Below are positions 12,310-23,535 of a DNA stretch of 64,000 nt, piece by piece. The position numbers and the translations under genes were made by a program. The stretch comes from Achatina immaculata (Eukaryota > Mollusca > Gastropoda > Stylommatophora > Achatinidae), in NCBI GenBank assembly GCA_009760885.1, contig CM019692.1, positions 51,520,355 to 51,584,354 on the forward strand, read 5' to 3'. The notes below the pieces were generated by a model. It was not told the origin of the DNA and did no database searches. It saw nothing but the letters and a program-made list of their open reading frames with translations. Numbering within the stretch: position 1 is the stretch's first letter; each line of letters opens with the position of its first letter.

Positions 12310-12740
12310 ATTTGTTTTGTGTTTGTTACTGTCTCGCGTTGTCTTTTGCCCGTTGTTTGTTACTGTCTCGCGTCATCTTCTAGATGTTGTTTGCTATTGT
12401 CTCGTGTTATCTTCTAACTGTTGTTTACTACTGTCTCACTTTATCTTCTACCAGTTGTTTGCTACTGTCTCGTGTTATCTTCTACCAGTTGTTTGCTACT
12501 GTCTCACTTTATCTTCTACCAGTTGTTTGCTACTGTCTCGTGTTATCTTCTACCTGTTGTTTGCTACTGTCTCACTTTATCTTCACTTTCTACCCGTTTT
12601 GTTGTTGTTGTTGTTGTTGTTGCTATTTCACATTTACTTGCTGTTTTTTAAACTGTTTCACGTTATCTTCTGGCAGTTATTTGTTGCTATGTCGCATTAT
12701 CTTCTGCTTGTTTTGTTGTTGTTGTCATAAGTTATCTTCA
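12310..12740. repeat. 34-bp minisatellite
   Basis: Units of 34 bp, TTGTTTGCTACTGTCTCGTG plus TTATCTTCTACCAG, with an alternate form having CTCACTTTATC. About eight clear units lie between 12340 and 12590, followed by a GTT trinucleotide run (12600-12622) and increasingly diverged units that trail off toward 12970. Long F/L/V-rich ORFs over it are artefacts. Confidence 0.85.
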
Positions 12741-13171
12741 GTCTTCTGTTTTGATATTGTCATAAGGCATCTTCTGTTATTGATAAGTTATCTTCTAAAT
12801 GTTTAGTGTTGTAAAAAGGTATATTGTGATGTGTCATTGTTGTCATAAGTTTCATTTTTGCTTATTGTTTCTGATGTGATAAGTTACCTATGCCTATTGT
12901 TATTTACAAAAGTTAGTTTTCTTCTGTTAGCTCTTTGTTGTTGTAAAACGTTTTAGTCTGCCTATTATTTGTTACCGTAATGAATTATACTAAGCTTGAT
13001 GTGTGTTGGCGTCATATTCTGTCGGTCTCTTCTCATGTGTTGTTTTCCTTTCGGAAACCATCAATCAATCTCCTTTCAGACTTAACCCTTTCACTCGTGA
13101 ATTAATTTTCATGGTCTGCCAGAATCAATTTTGATGAGGAATTTTGCCAGAAAGAAAGTTGATGTGTGGTT

Positions 13172-13451
13172 TAATAATACTTAGTTAGTTAGCTGATCCT
13201 CTTGGGCCGAAAGCAGCGCATGGAGCTGAGGACAAGGCTTCCATGTCTGGCGATTCCTTGCTACCTGCTTTAGATCTTCGGTGTTTCTGATGAGCATTGT
13301 TGAACACTCCTTGGTTATAACTCTTCTTAGTGTGTCTTTGGGTCTTACCCGCTTTCTTTTAACCCCTGGTGACCACGTAAATGCTTGGTGTGGGAGCCAT
13401 TTTTCGTCCATTCTAAGTACGTGGCCGATGTTTAATGAATAATAATAATAC
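13172..13451 (-). mobile_element. LINE H 3' end with 9-bp target-site duplication
   Basis: The minus strand reads LRMDEKWLPHQAFTWSPGV, then KRKRVRPKDTLRRVITKE and QVARNRQTWKP, a LINE C-terminal tail. Identical TAATAATAC lies at 13172-13180 and 13443-13451, and the 3' end has a TAAC-type tail (TTAGTTAGTTAG on +). Together these mark a 262-bp, 5'-truncated insertion. The repeat is AT-simple, so the duplication is likely but not certain. Confidence 0.75.
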
Positions 13452-14040
13452 TGGTTGGATTAGAAATGTACTACTCTTCACTTTGCCTAAATACCGCTCT
13501 GAACAGTGATTTGCAGAGACGTGTGAGTTGTTACCAACCCTACCAGTGTTGTTTTGGACCAAAGGAGTTAAAGGAGACAGAAAATACAGACCGGTAATAT
13601 CAGATGTATGAGCCACAAACATGTAATATTAGTCACATTAGCCACAAACAAGTAATATCACTCGTATGAACCTGGAAATCCGGGCATTGCATCACAATTC
13701 AAGGGGATATTTTCTGCTTCTCATGTCCTGTATATTTCTGAATGTCTTTTTTAAAAAATTAATTAATGTGTACTGTCTTACGCGCGTACTGTCCTGCTTG
13801 TGTATTTTTCCATTTTCTGAGACTTGAGTTAACACTTTTTAAACTCATTCCCATAATTTCCTTTATCTTTGTGTTTTTTCTCATCACTTCAGTTTCTCCC
13901 AGTCACTCTTGTTTCCTTCTCTAATCTTTCTTCTTGCTTATCCTTCTATCCATTTTTCTTCTTTGTACAATTTATTTTACTATCGGCTCACCTGAACGTT
14001 CTCTCTCCTTCCCCCCCCCCCCCTTTTGGGTTCTGCCAAG
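13452..14040. other. no gene recognised
   Basis: AT-rich, with a strong polypyrimidine tract including a C run near 14010-14024 immediately before the exon candidate at 14041. Confidence 0.5.
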
Positions 14041-14165
14041 CCACTATAACCAGTCCCGCATCCACTTCCATGCTCGTGTTTCTCAGTGCTCCTGATGTGG
14101 GCTGTTGTAAACAAATCGAGCTCATTGCCACAGCGAGATCATCCAACACATTCTATCACAGTTTG
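14041..14165 (+). CDS. candidate exon, unidentified
   Basis: 125 bp between a polypyrimidine tract ending TTCTGCCAAG and a GTAAGC donor. Only one frame is open: it begins TITSPASTSMLVFLSAPD and ends IATARSSNTFYHSL. No family is recognised. The splice context is the main evidence, and a chance occurrence is quite possible. Confidence 0.2.
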
Positions 14166-16237
14166 GTAAGCATTTTTGCCCACCAAGTAAGGAGGTATAG
14201 ATGGCTGGCAACCTTTGTCTTGACGTCAGCAAATACCACGCACCTGCTTACTGCCCGCATTAAACTAGGGGATCATTGCTGCTGTAAGGTGCTGAGAATA
14301 CAGTGAAGTGATAGTGTAATGGCTTTTCAAATCTAACCGCAGAGAAGTGACACGCTGTAAGCAGCATGAATTCCTTCCACAGATGGCAAATATCATGACC
14401 TCTTCGTTCGTCCTTGGCCTATTTTCTTGCTACCTTTGCAGTGCTTCTCCAGATGTGAGCTTGATTTTGAGGCGCTGCTAGTGGTTTCAAGAGTGAGGCA
14501 ATCTGGAACGTGAACTGCTGCTCACTCGAAGTTCCCGTTTGCTCCCCAGTGCCTAGGTAACAGTCCCTGACGAGTGGTGCTGGGAGGATGTGCAGCCAGC
14601 AGACTCACGCAGTCGACACATGTCATAACATGAGTGCATTCAGTCCAGGAAAGTACGTGCGATAGCTTCACGCAGTAGCATTAACAGAGATGAGATGTTA
14701 GAAAGCACATGATAGGCTGGGGCCTCATCGATTTGTACAGGCCGTGCACAATTTCCATGGTTTTAAAGCTAGCGGTGAATGTGAGCTTCAGCGAATAGCG
14801 CCGGGGGACTCGTGGTATTGGCTGCTCAAGCAGAGCTTTCAAACAGTCCAAAGAATAACGAGAGAGACTAAAATCTGGTAGATCACCGTATATTTTATAC
14901 ACTTTGTTGCAGTAGGATCATAATACAGCAACAGACTTGAAGCTCTTAGCAACTGTGAATGAGTAGTTTTCTAGTGAAATCGTCAAATCTGGTGGGTGTG
15001 GTTTAGTGGTTCTTGGCTAAATCTGGCTGAAGAACAGTATAACAGCATGTAATCTGGAGGATTTTTGTTTAGATAAGGTTGCAGTGTCGTCTTTCATTTA
15101 GCTGTTTCAGATCTGGCATAAATTTAATGACAAACAATCGCAGAGGATAGACTTAGGGCACATTACCAAGAAAACACTGACGTAAACGATCTAAGAATAC
15201 TATGAAGCCAGAACACGCTGACAACTCACTGCAATGCAAACTTGATGTATCAATGTAATATGATGATAATTCACTTTCAAGCAGAAGATAAATAATGATG
15301 ATTTGTAATGCAACAGTGAAATATGTGTAACGTTGTCGGAGCGAAATGGAAGACGTCGAGCTCTCTGAATGCCAGATGTCTATAGTCAGGACTGATCTCT
15401 AATGTCTTTGGGCCAGGGTCCAAACGTTCACAGATATGGCTTAAACCACCTGACATCACAAAAGGTTAGGTGATGGGTCTGAGGGAGCAGCTAATCAAGA
15501 CTTGTGGTTGGTGAGTCGGTCCTTTTTGATCAGCGAAGCTCGGTCAGAATCAGCAGGATTTGTAACAGAATTCCTGGTCTGTCTACACATGGAGCACGGA
15601 GTGGAATATCGTAAAAGAAATTGTGCGAATTTGAACGAGTGACAGTTTGCGCACTCTCTCAACCAGATCTTCACAGTTAGGATCTCCGCACAGTTTTCAG
15701 ATGATCTTGTTATGCATGAAATTATGAAATTAAATCCATTAAAGGACTGGATAAACGCTCTCAGATTTCCAACTTGTATGCAAATATATCCTCAAAAACA
15801 TTTTGTACACAAATGTGCGTCGTCGTATTGTCAAGTTATAAAGTACAAAATAAATAGCTTAAAAAAAAAGAAAGCAAGAAACTGAGAAGACAAAGTCATG
15901 TAACTATCATATTTTTCTTAAGTACTATTACAGCATAGATTAACATAAGGAGACGTGGCATATAAAATTTCTTGAACGGCATGAACATGAATTCTTCTTA
16001 ACAACATGACGTATGATCTGACATCATGTTCTGAGCAAAACACAATATACAATTTACAGCGACAAACGATACAGTAAGCATGAATTAGTAGATCCATACA
16101 TTACACTGTAATCATTACGATAGACAAGAAGACATAGACCTACTTGGAGAAGAAAAATTATGGCAGTGCTCAAAGACAAGGGACACACTTGGAGGAAGCA
16201 GAGAATAATTCCAAGAACAGGGATGACCGGAGAGCCT
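14166..16237. other. no gene recognised
   Basis: Two kilobases of moderate GC without a recognised repeat. Minus-strand ORFs of 73 codons (14681-14902) and 60 codons (15277-15459) have no recognisable domain. It may be unique intronic or intergenic sequence. Confidence 0.45.
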
Positions 16238-17470
16238 TTATCCTTCTTCTTCTTCTTCGTTCGCTTCTATCACCAAGACCGCCCCGTGACCCTCCTGAAT
16301 TTACTCCTGTGGTCCTCGATAGGTCCCGTGGTCCCCCAAAGGACCACACGAGATCCACGAGAGGACCACAAGAGGTTCAGATTATCGTGGGGCTTGAGCC
16401 TGTATTTTTGATGGGTCTCAGAAGCGGGAATGTATGACACAGTGGTTTTCGTTGCACCAGTTTAATCTAGAGTTGGACTTTCTCACCAGAAAACCTCGAC
16501 GTGTTTTGGATATCAGTATATCCCCACTGAGTGAGAGGTGGTAGCCCACTTAGGCCAGAGTTGGACTTTCTCACCGGAAGACCTCGACGTGTTTTGGATA
16601 TCAGTATATCCCCGCTGGGTGAGAGGTGGTTGCCCATCCAGCCTAGAGTTGGACTTTCTCATCGGAAAACCTCGACGTGTTTTGGGATACCCGTGTATCC
16701 CCTCCGGGTGAGAGGTGGTTGTCCATCCAGTCCAGCGATGGATTTTCTCACCGGAAAATCTCAGCGTGATTAGGATACGCATACATCCCCCCACCCCCGG
16801 GTGAGAGGTGGTTGCCTATCTAGACTGCGCTGGTCTAGTGTCTCCGACTTCAGCATTTTGTGGTCGTGGCCGCTTTCCTTCCTAGTTGTGACCAGGACGG
16901 AGCTTTTGTCCAGAAGGACGAATCTCGCCACTAGTAAGTTTCACCCCTGGGTTGAGCCGGTTTAGACATATTATCCCAGTATGGACGTGTTTAGGACGTG
17001 ACCGAGCTCTAGAGCGGAGTTACCGTGACATGAGTAGCCATCAAGTTTCACCCCGGTTTGGGCATATTTCACCGGTAGAGGTGTATATCGGAGGTGACCG
17101 GCCTCTAGAGCAGAGGTGCCGTGGTATGAGTAGCTGTCGCCGCGAGACCATTGGACATACTGACTAAGCTTCACTTTATCCTTTCCATCACCTTTTCACA
17201 TCGGCGCCGCACGGCCACCCTAATTTCTTTTTCGCATTTTCTTCATTGACCGGGAGGAGTTTCACTCCAAGCGCGACATCCGAAGAATCTCGCCGGCAGT
17301 GTCTTAACTTCTGGGTTAAGCCGGTTCAGACAATTCGCCCGGTATGAGTGCACATAGGACGTGGCCGACCTCTGGAGCAGAGGTGCCGTGATTTCAGCAG
17401 TCTTGACCTCGAGACTACTGTTTACTTCACTAGCCTTTATCCGTGGCCTATGCTCTCAAGGGAGTGAATG
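16238..17470 (-). mobile_element. non-autonomous retroelement with internal tandem repeats, copy 2
   Basis: Second copy of the element at 594-1830. On the minus strand it ends in the same GAA tail (16238-16260), preceded by the same AGGACCACA-rich terminal block. It carries four 88-bp units (starting about 16472, 16560, 16648, 16737) where copy 1 has two, then the GAGCCGGTTTAGAC and GGGAGGAG blocks. Its other end abuts a GAT trinucleotide run (17469-17495). Copy-number variation in the inner array indicates expansion or contraction after or during transposition. Confidence 0.6.
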
Positions 17471-18134
17471 ATGATGATGATGATGTTGATGATGATAGAC
17501 TTAGGACATTACAACCATAAGGCGATCTACTGGGCTTTTCCACAACTGAAGATCTCCAAACAGACCTGCTACCATCAAACTCTCTTATCACATACTTTCT
17601 GTAAGGAGATACAGACAACTGAAAAAGTCCATTAAGCTCCACTGCCTGGTACAAAGGGAAGGAATGAGTGAAAACCGGCACACTCCGGAATCTGTAAAAC
17701 CAAAACAGCTGATCCATTATTTAAAAGGTTTGCTATTATCTTAGCTTGTTACAATTGTTTCCGCTGATTTCAAAGACAAATACCGCCCACGACTGCTTTT
17801 CGGAAGTTAATAGCCGTGTGGTACCGCATGCTTGGTTCATCGACTTTATCTCAGCGATCAAAAACTTCGTCCCTTTATCTTAAGAGCACATAACATAAAA
17901 GAGACAGAAGAAACACTTGAACATACAAGCAACACAGATACCTGTATTACATCTTGTGTACTTCGTTCCACTGTTCAACACAAGATTTAAGAGTCCACTT
18001 TTGTGTTACCAAATAATCCACTTATCGTCTAGGGTTATCCACATTTTCTCATTTCGTCCTGCGAGATAAGTTATTGACATTTTCTTGGTTTAGGAACTTC
18101 CGGTGCAAACGTAATGACTATTTTCATGATTTTT
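17471..18134. other. no gene recognised
   Basis: A short GAT run followed by AT-rich sequence. A small minus-strand ORF at 17448-17717 is unrecognised. Confidence 0.5.
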
Positions 18135-18380
18135 GTTCTTGTTTCCCCACAGTGAACTCATTCCTTATTCTTACTGACTATTTTTGTTCTTGTTTCCCCA
18201 CAGTGAACTCTTTCCTTATTCTTACTGACTATTTTTGTTCTTGTTTCCCTATAGTGAACTCATTCCTTATTCTTACTGACTATTTTTGTTCTTGTTTCCC
18301 CACAGTGAACTCATTCCTTATTCTTACTGACTATTTTTGTTCTTGTTTCCCCGCATTGAACTCATTCCTTATTCTTACAG
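18135..18380 (+). repeat. 51-bp tandem array of 3'-splice-site-like units
   Basis: Five units with an exact 51-bp period (starts 18135, 18186, 18237, 18288, 18339). Each has GTTCTTGTTTCCCCACAG, TGAACTCATTCC, TTATTCTTACTGAC and a T run. In the order TACTGAC, pyrimidine tract, CACAG, this matches a metazoan branch point, tract and acceptor with 26 nt from branch A to AG. Four units keep AG (CACAG, CACAG, TATAG, CACAG); the fifth has GCAT instead. The array ends about 310 bp upstream of the exon candidate at 18691. Confidence 0.85.
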
Positions 18381-18690
18381 AAGTAGGTAGAAGTGTATGT
18401 TTCAGTTTTATATAAATATATAAAGATTAAGGAAAGCGGGCAGAAACAAGAATGGCTGAACGTAAGTTGAGCACGTATAAACGAAGAACATACAGTGGTC
18501 CAATATTTTGACAGAAGCCTTTTTTCAACGAATACATTAAACACAACAAATAAAAACACGAAAAACAAATTATTCTTACTATTTTCATCATTTTTATTTT
18601 AGTTTATCCACTGGGGACTATTGCCACATTCACGATGGTGAATTTAAAAAAAAAATTATTTCATGATATTCGTTTTCCTTTCATTCGCAG
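18381..18690. other. spacer before exon candidate
   Basis: AT-rich. It ends in TTTTCCTTTCATTCGCAG, a good 3' splice site on the plus strand. Confidence 0.5.
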
Positions 18691-18852
18691 ACAGCCGAGT
18701 CTGCAGTCTATTTAAGTGCGCCGCGTCATGCAGGCAGATATCTTCTGTCTTTGGCTGGGGGTTGGATGACGCCTGCAGTCCAACTATATCTTCTGCTTCT
18801 GCGAAAGCTTTGAGTCTTGTGGGAGACACTTTTCATTTGTTCACCAGACACC
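18691..18852 (+). CDS. candidate exon, unidentified
   Basis: 162 bp with a strong acceptor (pyrimidine tract and TTCGCAG) and donor (CACC followed by GTAAGA). The open frame includes SRVCSLFKCAASCRQISSVF, then GWGLDDACSP and ALSLVGDTFHLFTRH. The length is a multiple of three and the phase is the same at both ends, so it could be skipped without a frame shift. The composition (Cys-rich, mixed) is more protein-like than the surrounding ORFs, but I recognise no family. Confidence 0.3.
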
Positions 18853-19306
18853 GTAAGACTAACCTATTCCATTTTTTTTTTTTACAATCTGTAATAAAAT
18901 AACTGTTTTCTATTCCACCCCTTTAATCAGATCTAGTTTTAAGTCTGGCTTTGTGGTTACATAGTCTGGCTTGTGCGATAACGCGATCCGCTCTTATGAC
19001 ACTATAATCCTGTCTGTTTTTGCAAAAGCCTTCCATATTTTTATGTGCGGTTTCGTGTATATTTATATATTTAGTTTTATATATTTATACACTGATTATT
19101 CGTACATTTTCTATAGTAACCTTTTTTGTTAAGATAATGCAGTCTTTTTATGATAATCTGAACCAGTTTGGTTTTTTTTTTGTCAACTTTTCTTCACTCG
19201 TGGACCCTTCTGACCTTTCATTTTATTCTCCACCCCCATTCCCACCCCATCCCAGATCCCACTACTGGTGAAAGCAGCTAAGAGTACATTTGCCTTGTAA
19301 ACTATA

Positions 19307-19310
<4 letters not shown>
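18853..19310. other. no feature recognised
   Basis: AT-rich sequence downstream of the exon candidate. Confidence 0.5.

Positions 19311-19344
<34 letters not shown>
19311..19344. repeat. (TA)n microsatellite
   Basis: 34 bp of uninterrupted TA, directly upstream of a LINE A copy. Confidence 0.95.
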
Positions 19345-19347
<3 letters not shown>

Positions 19348-20297
19348 GAATATGAACATTGAACTGAAAGATATCAACCTATAAAACAAGGGGTGCGGCA
19401 AGGATGTGTACTATCTCCAGACCTTTTTTTTCTATTCAGCGAGAATATTCTAAGAACAATCATTACAGAACCAGGCATACAAATTGGAGGATACAATATT
19501 AACAACCTTCGGTATGCTGACAACACAGTACTGATAGCTGAGAACCAACAAGACCTGCAAAATCTCTTGGATAAAGTCGCTAAAGGAAGTAAACAGAAAG
19601 GCCTTACTTTGAACATCAAAAAGACAGAGACTATGGTTATATCTAAGAAACAGAATCCACCAACATGCAGTATAAAATTAAACGGAACAACTCTAAAGCA
19701 GGTGCAGAAGTTCAAATACCTTGGAGCAGTAATAACTTCAAATGGAAAATGCAGAACAGAAATTAGGAACAGAATAGGCCAAGCAAAGACTGCATTTCAG
19801 AGAATGAGAAACATATTAGCCAACACATGAATGTTAGAAAACGAGTCCTAAAATGCTATATTGAACCTATCTTGTTATATGGAAGTGAACCATGGACAAT
19901 AGGCAGGTGTGCACAAAAATCATTGGAAGCAGCAGAAATGTGGTTTAGTAGAAGAATGTTGCAAATCCATGGACAGCAAAAATAACTAATGAAGAATGTA
20001 TGAGAAGAGCTGGAGAGACAAAAAAATCATGTCAAAAAAATAAGAGAGAGAGAGAGACAATGTACTTTCACAGGACATGCAATGAGAAGAGGGGGCATTG
20101 AAAATATTACAACAACAGGAAAAATAGAGGGAAGAAGATCAAGAGGAAGACCAAGAGAAATGATACTGGAAACTCTGACGAGATAGTGTGAGAGGAGATC
20201 ACCAACTGAGCTGATGGCCTGCATGAAGGATCGTGTACTCTGGAGAAGCATAATAGCCAACGCTAGTTGGCACGGCACATGATAATGACGATGATGT
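19345..20297 (+). mobile_element. LINE A fragment (RT core to 3' end), inactivated
   Basis: Plus-strand translation gives [35 protein letters not shown] (YADN in place of the catalytic YADD), NLLDKVAKGSKQKGLTLNIK, KYLGAVITSNGKCRTEIRNR and IGQAKTAFQRMRNILANT. Later frames give ILLYGSEPWT, then TGHAMRRGGIEN and RRSPTELMACMKDRVLWRS, ending at GTTGGCACGGCAC. The second catalytic aspartate is replaced and frames are broken after 19830. It is 5'-truncated and followed by an ATGT repeat tail. Confidence 0.85.
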
Positions 20298-20299
20298 TT

Positions 20300-20331
<32 letters not shown>

Positions 20332-20334
20332 TAT
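20298..20334. repeat. (ATGT)n microsatellite, LINE A tail
   Basis: Eight or so TATG units directly after the LINE A 3' end. It probably derives from the element tail. Confidence 0.9.
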
Positions 20335-20875
20335 ACATATATATAATGCGGTTTACTACACACAATTACACCTTACACAGTTTTACTGTTGGTGTAAATT
20401 ATTACTCGGGCTATGTGACCCTTGAGTTTGGTGAAGTGATGCAAGTTTTTAAATGTCAACTTCCAGTGCACACTATGATCAGGCATGTGCGCATTTGTGT
20501 TAACAAATAATTCTCTGGAATGAAGCCTGATTATACCCCAAAAAATGACTTGGGAAATGCCATGAGTGCAGCGGTAGACTGACCTAAATACTGGCAGTTA
20601 AAGTTACTTGCGGTTAAACAGTGGAAGCAGAGCTGACATGTTGTCCACAAAACTCAGAATACCGTTAAAAGCACCCAGAGGAAGAAGGATGACAAGTAGG
20701 GTGAAAAATCCACGGACACTTTGGCGGTAGGAAAGTCAATGCCAAGGAGTAGAACAGCGACGACACAAGACTCCCTGTCTCGGGTATAGACAGCTCCCCG
20801 ACATCAATAAGGCAGTATTTACAATATAACACATTTTGAATTTCTGCAGCCCCCTTGACAAGTTACGTGACCCCG
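20335..20875. other. no gene recognised
   Basis: Unique-looking sequence without a recognised feature. Confidence 0.5.
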
Positions 20876-20986
20876 TGTTATAAGTTTGTTTTTTTTAAAC
20901 CTGTGGCAACTTTCAGTTATCCCGAGGCCTTATAGCCCAACCCCCCCCCCCCCCCACCCTTAATCCCCCGGGTTGAGAAACACTGA
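20876..20986 (-). mobile_element. possible hAT-like element terminus
   Basis: On the minus strand it begins CAGTGTTTCTCAACCCGGGG, a motif family shared by many hAT terminal inverted repeats and by the element at 21259. A C run at 20941-20956 follows. No partner end was found, so it may be a solo or truncated end. Confidence 0.35.
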
Positions 20987-21250
20987 TCCAAACTACAGTA
21001 GTTTTCTCAATAGCACTGAGATTCGAAGCTGTTGGTATTAGAGACCTAACTCCTGCAAGAGTGACCGAATCGATATCGACATCGCATCTCGGACTGAGGG
21101 TTCTAGGTTTTGCCTGCTCTAGCCGACTCCATTCATGTCAGAGTTCAAACCCATACTGCGGGCTTCCAAGAGGGAGATCATAGCATCTTTGGACTTGCCT
21201 GAAGCGCAACGACCACACCGAGTCAAGATTTTAAGAATGATGACAGCATC
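20987..21250. other. no feature recognised
   Basis: Flank of the hAT-like insertion. A 61-codon ORF at 21135-21320 runs into the element and is incidental. Confidence 0.5.
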
Positions 21251-21764
21251 GTTTAGGCCAGTGTTTCTCAAAGTGGGCATAACACCTTCTGTGGGCGTTA
21301 GAAAGGAACAGGGGTGGTGAAAGAAAAAGCGTCAGTAGGGGGGCAGTTTGGGGGGGGGGGTGGCGTTGAGGGAAAACGAACCAGCAGACGAGTGGAAGTA
21401 GTATCTTCCTTTTTACCACTTTCCACCGTGATATTGAGAAACGTGTGTCTCTACATGAAACTCATCCATCACATTAAAAGCTGAGAAAATAATGTAGTAG
21501 GTTTGTGCTCCTTCATACTGTTTGCTAGCTAAGTGTTTAGTTATGTAATACATATGTAGCACAGTGCTTTGTAAATCAGGAAAGTGTTATTAATGCTATT
21601 ATTATTATTAGTATTTTCATGATTGTTAGGATTATTATTGATTAGCTAGACATTAGATAGACTGGGAGGTAACCAGATGGAAAGTATGAGAACCGATGGG
21701 AGAGTCACTCCCACGGTATTAGTATTACGACAGCACGCTGAGAAGAGTAATCAAACTAAGTAAA

Positions 21765-22020
21765 AGGTAAAAGGTAAAAGATAAAATTCCCGATCCATGC
21801 CCTTAAGGCATATTGGGGAATATGGTGTTAGGCCCGTATTTTCATGACCTTCTTCACATGAAAGTCTGATGTGGTCAGTGCCACGCCTGTCCGCATTTAC
21901 CTTCCCAGATTTCTCTTGTACCCATTTTTTTTAGAGACTGGGTGAACCCCTGGGCCTCTTTTGGTGTGTACCAGAAAAAAATTCCCTCTGCTGGGACTCA
22001 ACACCGTACCACTAAGTACA
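21765..22020 (-). mobile_element. SINE-1 copy nested in the hAT-like element
   Basis: The minus strand contains GGACAGGCGTGGCACTGACC, then CGGGCCTAACACCATA and TGCCTTAAGGGCATGG, followed by a tail with repeated CTTTTAC. This is the same order as the SINE-1 copy at 31437-31715. At the right (5') end only the degraded tRNA-like B-box region (GAGTCCCAGCAG on minus) remains. It lies inside 21259-23536 and so inserted after that element, or was part of it. Confidence 0.7.
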
Positions 22021-22865
22021 AACTAAGTAGATACATAAAACATAAAAATACAAGACACAAAGACTAAAGAGATATACCCAGATCACAATAATCCTGACAC
22101 AACTAAACTGAATGGTTATGACAATACTTGGCGATGGACAGACGAACAAGATGCAAACAGGAACGGACTAATCCTCCAACAGGTACCACAAACACCAGGT
22201 TCTGGATAAAAAGAGTTTATCCAAGGCGAGAAAATAGGATGAAACTTGACGCAATTACAGACCTAACTTGTTTATTACTGCTAATCAAACAGTATGTAGA
22301 CAGAAAAAAAAAAACTGACCAATAGAAGGTCTAGGGGCGTGAGTAAGCGACCTTAATGGATATATAAAACGGAGATGCAGTTTTAGCAGATAGAAGGTAA
22401 GAAGTTTTATAAGAAGAGAAGCAGATTAGGAGAGATAGAAGATCCGATAGAGACAGAGATAGAGATATCGAGACTCACACAATCTCTCTATAAACTAAAC
22501 GTTTAGTTGAAAAAAAATATATACAAAGATGATCAGATAAAAACGTACAAAGATGATCAGACAAAAATGTACAAAGAGGATCAGACATGTACAAATGGAG
22601 AGTCAACCCACGACCTACTATTTTAGTAGAATTTTTAATTAGAAGACAGTTTAGTACTGCGTGAGAAATGCAGTAGATAGGAGATTTTGTGAACTTTGTG
22701 TAAAATGATTAAAATAATCAGGACTATCTCGAGTCTGTAAGATTTTCTACGATTTATTCCATATTTGAATAACTATTTGATATTTTGGGCTTCACGCTCG
22801 AGTCAACTGATCTTTGAAGCAGTGGTTTCAGTGTCTGAATTTCATAATACTGTGAGATTTGCACT
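22021..22865. other. hAT-like interior, no gene
   Basis: AT- and A-rich. It includes two or three short repeats of GTACAAAGATGATCAGA (22525-22590). No transposase or other ORF of note. Confidence 0.5.
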
Positions 22866-23265
22866 CTGTATAGTGGTGAACATAGGTCGTGCATGGCGGT
22901 GAACATAGGTCGTGCATCGTGGTGAACATAGGTCATGCATGGCGGTGAACATAGGTCGTGCATGGCGGTGAACATAGGTCGTGCATCGTGGTGAACATAG
23001 GTCATGCATGGCGATGAACATAGGTCGTGCATCGTGACGTTATATGCTGTGTGGTGAAGTGAATAGTTCGTGCATCGAGACGTTATATGCTGTTAGGTGA
23101 AATGAATAGCTCGTGCATCGTGATGATATATGCTATGTGGTGAAGTGAATAGTTCGTAATCTGTATAGTGGTGAAGATAGGTCGTGCATAGTCGTGTTAT
23201 ATGCTGTGTGGTGAAGTGAATAGTTCGTGCGTCGCGATGATATATGCTGTGTGGTGAAGTGAACC
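22866..23265. repeat. 23-bp minisatellite followed by an approximately 41-bp array
   Basis: Seven units of 23 bp, GGTGAACATAGGTCGTGCAT plus GGC or CGT, occupy about 22873-23035. They pass into longer units containing ATATGCTGTGTGGTGAAGTG, AATAGTTCGTGCATCG and a variable ACGTT or ATGAT (23035-23265). The shared GGTGAA and TCGTGCATCG parts suggest the two arrays have a common origin. Confidence 0.85.
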
Positions 23266-23535
23266 CGAAAGGAGAAGTGCCTAGTGAGAATTATAAACAT
23301 TTCTAAGTATAAACAACATTAAAACAAGGGGGAAAACCGAAGTGTTGTATTCGTGACAATCACCATCGATCAAAGTCGAGTAGTATAAGACAGTATTAAT
23401 GAGAACACTTAAACGTTAAACATATCCTAGTTTAATAGGTCATTGTACAGGTAATACACTAGGGGGGGAAGGGGGTGGGGGTTGTGGAATGTGGCCTGGG
23501 AGAAAAGGGTTGGTCAAACAGACTTGGGAAACACT

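Noticed and set aside
19374..19715. Minus-strand 113-codon ORF overlapping LINE A
   Set aside because: It is the antisense of the RT coding region, which has recognisable motifs on plus. The same holds for plus-strand ORFs over minus-strand LINEs (for example 2475-2957, 10062-10574 beyond 10212, 41447-41686).
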